10,465 nucleotides of DNA from an uncultured Gammaproteobacteria bacterium (GTDB taxonomy: Bacteria > Pseudomonadota > Gammaproteobacteria > Pseudomonadales > DT-91): positions 666 through 11,130 of the forward strand of contig CAKMZU010000076.1 of the NCBI GenBank assembly GCA_929200485.1, written 5' to 3'. How positions within the stretch are numbered: the stretch's first letter is position 1; the number at the start of each line of letters is the position of its first letter. Of this stretch, positions 7,773 through 10,465 are shown in pieces. The position numbers were made by a program, and so were the translations under genes. Under the pieces are notes generated by a model that had not been told where the DNA came from, ran no database searches, and saw only the letters and a list, made by a program, of their open reading frames with translations.

Positions 7773-8765
7773 ATGTTACCGAATCTAACAAAACCCGCCA
7801 TTGCCTTAGTTGCAGACACTAGAGAGTCTTTGAATCAGTTAATGACGATTCTCTCGCCGCTGGAGTTCACGCTTGCGGGCTCCTACACCAGCCTTGAAAC
7901 AGATGAATGGAAAAATCGCTGCATTCATCTTTGGCTAGTGGTTAGCGATAACGTCGATGAATTCCTTGATCAACTTGATGATACTGATGCCCCAATTTTA
8001 ATGACGGAGAATATCCCTGATCGAGCCGATGCCTACGTATATCGGAAATGGTGCCAGAACCTTATTGAAAAGGTTGCCAGTCTTTTACAGGCAACGCCAT
8101 TAATTTCGTATGAAAACAACGCGTTTAAAAAAGATATTGCCATTGATACCTTTTCTCCTGATGTACCGAAAAAGCAAAAAAACCTGTCAACGAATAAAGA
8201 ATTTAAAGATATTTGGGTTATTATTGCATCCTTGGGCGGCCCTGAAGCGGTAAAAACTTTTTTCCAGCACTTAACCCCTGATTTACCTATCGCTTTTGTT
8301 TATGGTCAGCATATCAATGAGCAGGCCGCACCCAATTTGATATCCATCATCAACAATAACAGTGACTATCAAGGGTTCTATATTACTGATATGCATCAGT
8401 TGAGTCAGGGGCAAGTTGCCATTTATCCGCCACATCAAATGACAAGCATTAACCCTCAAGGCATAATTCAAAATTACCCCGATCTAACGTGGGATATCCC
8501 CTATACACCCAACCTGAACCAGATTATTGAGAATGTTTCAGAACATTTTCTCTATCGAATGGGAGTAATCGTTTTAAGTGGTATGTGCGATGATGGCGGC
8601 CTGTCGGCGACACGCATTGCTCAACTAGGCGCACCGGTATGGGCACAAAATCCGGATGACTGCATTAGTTCATCAATGCCCGAATCCGTGATTGCCAACA
8701 AAGCAGCATCATTCATCGGCAATGCAGAAAATCTTGCTCAAAAAATTAACCAGCGGTATCAATAA
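7773..8765 (+). CDS. chpB: ChpB-type CheB methylesterase with degenerate N-terminal receiver-like domain
   Basis: Removes methyl groups from chemoreceptor glutamates, opposing PilK. It is cytoplasmic and has 330 residues, near the roughly 340 of P. aeruginosa ChpB. The C-terminal esterase domain (about 145-330) keeps the CheB triad: Ser153 in IIASLGGPEA, His180 in YGQHINE and Asp274 in LSGMCDDGG. The spacings of 27 and 94 residues closely match enteric CheB (Ser164, His190, Asp286). SSSMPESVI (about 299-307) matches the conserved region near the active site. Residues about 8-105 resemble a receiver fold, but only one acidic residue remains at the first motif (LVADTRESL, Asp15), and the strand expected to hold the phospho-acceptor reads IHLWLVV. 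Control by phosphorylation, as in classical CheB, is therefore unlikely. The ATG at 7773 is 28 bp after chpA and has only a weak GGA (7764-7766) upstream. An ATG at 7768 is in another frame and stops quickly. Confidence 0.88.
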   Translation: MLPNLTKPAIALVADTRESLNQLMTILSPLEFTLAGSYTSLETDEWKNRCIHLWLVVSDNVDEFLDQLDDTDAPILMTENIPDRADAYVYRKWCQNLIEKVASLLQATPLISYENNAFKKDIAIDTFSPDVPKKQKNLSTNKEFKDIWVIIASLGGPEAVKTFFQHLTPDLPIAFVYGQHINEQAAPNLISIINNNSDYQGFYITDMHQLSQGQVAIYPPHQMTSINPQGIIQNYPDLTWDIPYTPNLNQIIENVSEHFLYRMGVIVLSGMCDDGGLSATRIAQLGAPVWAQNPDDCISSSMPESVIANKAASFIGNAENLAQKINQRYQ

Positions 8766-8776
8766 ACAGGTATCAA
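8755..8776 (+). repeat. Short direct repeat around the chpB stop and chpC ribosome site
   Basis: GGTATCAA occurs at 8755-8762 and again at 8769-8776, with the chpB TAA (8763-8765) between the copies. The second copy contributes the AGG (8768-8770), which lies 9 bases before the chpC ATG at 8780. It may be a small duplication at the gene junction or chance; no function is inferred. Confidence 0.5.
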
Positions 8777-8779
8777 GTT

Positions 8780-9268
8780 ATGGACAATACGACAATTCAG
8801 CCCAGCCCACTCATTGATGTACTCTTTTGTCGGCAGCAGGCTGGGCACCTAATCATTCCCCAAATGGCTATTGCTGAAATCATTGATAGAGCGGTAAAAG
8901 CCGACTTTGAGGATTCACCCTTTTTGGTCGGCAAAACCAGCTGGCAGAATGAATCCTTGATAGTTCTTTCATCCGCAGCCTTGCTTTCAGGAACCAAGCC
9001 TATAAAAAACAGCGCACAAAAGATTCTTGTGATGCATAAACTTTATACACAAGGCACCTCAAAATTCTACGGCATTGCCATTGAGAATACGCCTAAAATG
9101 TTAAAGTTTGGTGAAGAAGCGTTCAGTAATGATCAAAACGATGAGAGAGAAGGTATTGTCTACCAAACTCAGGTTGATAACGAAACTGCCTTTATTCTTG
9201 ATCTTGAGTTTATTGAGCAGACGGTTGAAAACTCTTTATCACAGGAGAATGCATTAAATGCCACTTAA
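8780..9268 (+). CDS. chpC: ChpC-type CheW-like coupling protein
   Basis: Probable adaptor that links receptors to the ChpA kinase, as CheW does; cytoplasmic. It has 162 residues, similar to P. aeruginosa ChpC (about 168). The sequence fits a single CheW-like beta domain: LIDVLFCRQQAGHLIIPQMA then IAEIIDRA near the N-terminus, an SSAALLSG segment at about residues 64-71, FYGIAIENTPKMLKF mid-protein, and FILDLEFIEQ near the end. Sequence similarity within CheW proteins is low, so assignment to ChpC rests on its position directly after chpB and its length. The start at 8780 has ACAGG upstream (8766-8770) and lies 14 bp after chpB. The last 59 bp run antisense over the end of the convergent transporter gene. 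No terminator is visible at its 3' end. Confidence 0.85.
   Translation: MDNTTIQPSPLIDVLFCRQQAGHLIIPQMAIAEIIDRAVKADFEDSPFLVGKTSWQNESLIVLSSAALLSGTKPIKNSAQKILVMHKLYTQGTSKFYGIAIENTPKMLKFGEEAFSNDQNDEREGIVYQTQVDNETAFILDLEFIEQTVENSLSQENALNAT
9210..9268. other. Convergent 59-bp antisense overlap of chpC and MATE gene 3' ends
   Basis: The chpC stop TAA (9266-9268, + strand) lies inside the transporter gene, and the transporter stop (TTA at 9210-9212 read on the + strand, TAA on the - strand) lies inside chpC. Both reading frames are intact across the overlap. No hairpin with a T-run was found by eye for either transcript in or just beyond the overlap, so termination must occur within the opposing coding region. 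Confidence 0.9.
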
Positions 9269-10465
9269 CCCAAATAAATGCTACGATGCCAAAAACGATA
9301 TTACCTAGGGATTGCCCCCACAGTAATCCATCATCGCCATAATACAACCCACCAAAATAAACAAAGGGTACCGTGCCAATGGTAGCTTTAAGCCAATTTA
9401 ACACTGTGCTATAAGCAGGTTTACCCATATTATTGAAAAACGCATTAGCCACAAAGTTGATCCCAACAAAAATAAAGGCCAAGCAAAGGTAATTACAAAA
9501 CAGGTTAATTAATGCCGCTGATTCGCCTGTTGCATGAAAAAGCATTACAACCCAATCTGAAATCGCATCCAGAAAAATCCAGCAAGCAATGACATAAACA
9601 ACCACAAAGATATATGAAAACTTGAGTGTTTGATGAATCCGATCGATTTTTTTTGCCCCTAAATTCTGACCGATAATCGGCCCGACAGCCCCTGAAAGTG
9701 CAAAAATAATCGCAAAAGCGACAGGGATAATTCGACCAATAATCGCCAGTCCTGAAACGGCCTCGTCGCCATAATCTGACATTCTCGCAACGACATAAGC
9801 ATTGCCAACAGGTGTGGCAAAATTTGTCAATATTGCAGGTATTGCCAACGGCATTAGGCGTTTAAAACTTGGACCGATACATTTGAGTTTTATTCTTACG
9901 AAGAACTTATGTCTGCGACTTAAAAATAAAAACCCAATTAAGCACATGGAGACAGCAGCAACTGCAGAGGCTAAGGCTGCACCTTTTACCGACATGTCCA
10001 AGCCAAAAATAAAAATCGGGTCAAGAATGCCATTAACCAAACTGCCGACCAAGGTGATTGTCATCGCTGAACTTGCAGCCCCCAAGCTTCTAAGCGTTGC
10101 GCTAAAACAGATCGCCATACCTAAAAAAGGCAAGGAGGGTAAAACAATACGAAGGTAGTCCTCAGCATAAACAGCCGTCATGCCTTTGGCACCGAGCAAG
10201 GTGAGCATCTCATCGATCAATGGATATAAGCAGCAAACTATCAATACCGTAATAAGCAAAGTGAACAGCATAGCGCCATTCAGTTGAGATTTGGCTTCAT
10301 CAAATTCTTTTTGCCCAATTAAACGTGACAGCATAATGCCGGTAGCAATCCCTAGCCCGATACAAAACGAGGTGGTAAAAAAAGTCACCGACCCTGCAAA
10401 ACCTACAGCTGCTGCCAGCTCAGAATGGCCTAGCAGACTTAAGAAATACATGTCCAAAAAATCAA
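9210..10465 (-). CDS. MATE-family multidrug/Na+ efflux transporter (5' truncated by window edge)
   Basis: Integral inner-membrane protein of the multidrug and toxic compound extrusion family, which exports cationic drugs or other compounds using Na+ or H+ gradients. The frame is open to the right edge, reading DFLDMYFLSLLGHSELAAAV. This fits the end of the first transmembrane helix and the second helix of MATE proteins, so the true start and perhaps 30-50 residues are missing; the in-window TTG at 10457 and the ATG further in are not the start. About 418 residues are visible, with many hydrophobic segments and MATE-like signatures: AVGFAGSVTFFTTS, GLGIATGIMLSRLIGQ, ALSGAVGPIIGQNLGA (start of the second half repeat) and NNMGKPAYSTVLNWL. 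It is not a known part of Pil-Chp systems. It occupies the place where P. aeruginosa has chpD/chpE, but on the opposite strand. The substrate cannot be told from the sequence. Confidence 0.93.
   Translation of the reverse strand, partial: DFLDMYFLSLLGHSELAAAVGFAGSVTFFTTSFCIGLGIATGIMLSRLIGQKEFDEAKSQLNGAMLFTLLITVLIVCCLYPLIDEMLTLLGAKGMTAVYAEDYLRIVLPSLPFLGMAICFSATLRSLGAASSAMTITLVGSLVNGILDPIFIFGLDMSVKGAALASAVAAVSMCLIGFLFLSRRHKFFVRIKLKCIGPSFKRLMPLAIPAILTNFATPVGNAYVVARMSDYGDEAVSGLAIIGRIIPVAFAIIFALSGAVGPIIGQNLGAKKIDRIHQTLKFSYIFVVVYVIACWIFLDAISDWVVMLFHATGESAALINLFCNYLCLAFIFVGINFVANAFFNNMGKPAYSTVLNWLKATIGTVPFVYFGGLYYGDDGLLWGQSLGNIVFGIVAFIWVKWHLMHSPVIKSFQPSAQ

Noticed and set aside
8529..8550. Stem-loop GAGAATGTT-TCAG-AACATTTTC within chpB
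   Set aside because: The 9-bp pairing includes a G-T pair and lies in the middle of conserved CheB coding sequence with no terminator context; probably chance.
9802..10158. 118-codon open frame on the + strand inside the MATE gene
   Set aside because: It is antisense to clear MATE transmembrane coding sequence and its product resembles no known protein; a shadow of hydrophobic codons.
1..10465. Mobile elements, CRISPR arrays, tRNA or rRNA genes, phage or defence genes
   Set aside because: None seen. The window is filled by chemosensory genes and one transporter, with no transposase, regular spacer repeats or RNA gene signature.

Overview
This window comes from a gammaproteobacterial chromosome and is almost entirely coding. 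Five genes on the + strand form the downstream part of a Pil-Chp chemosensory cluster, the system that controls type IV pilus twitching motility and surface sensing in Pseudomonas and relatives. In order they are pilJ (3' half only, cut by the left edge), a PilK-type CheR methyltransferase, a giant ChpA-type hybrid CheA kinase of 1936 residues, a ChpB-type CheB methylesterase and a ChpC-type CheW-like protein. A MATE-family efflux transporter lies on the - strand, converges on the cluster and is cut by the right edge. The gene order pilJ-pilK-chpA-chpB-chpC matches the Pseudomonas aeruginosa layout. The GC content is clearly below that of Pseudomonas and, by eye, in the mid-40s. This suggests a marine or oceanospirillum-like gammaproteobacterium, but genus cannot be assigned from the sequence.

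Layout: pilJ (1-1038), pilK (1072-1932), chpA (1934-7744), chpB (7773-8765), chpC (8780-9268) and MATE (9210-10465, - strand). Gaps are 33, 1, 28 and 14 bp, so the five + strand genes look like one transcription unit whose promoter lies outside the window, probably upstream of pilG/pilH/pilI. No intergenic stretch exceeds 40 bp. The chpC and MATE genes overlap tail to tail by 59 bp.

How the parts work together, from knowledge of the family: PilJ senses pilus-related signals and gates ChpA. ChpA autophosphorylates through its Hpt domains and passes phosphate to its own receiver and to PilG/PilH-type regulators encoded elsewhere. PilK and ChpB set receptor methylation. ChpC couples receptors to the kinase.

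The cluster is a known system, not a new one. The points most worth a second look lie inside chpA. It has a reduced phosphotransfer array: four canonical Hpt domains, one serine-substituted Spt domain and one degenerate N-terminal His site. It also carries a perfect GAAACA hexanucleotide repeat that encodes a Glu-Thr linker and could change length without breaking the frame. Other points are a strong inverted repeat over the pilJ stop codon and the antisense 3' overlap between chpC and the transporter gene.
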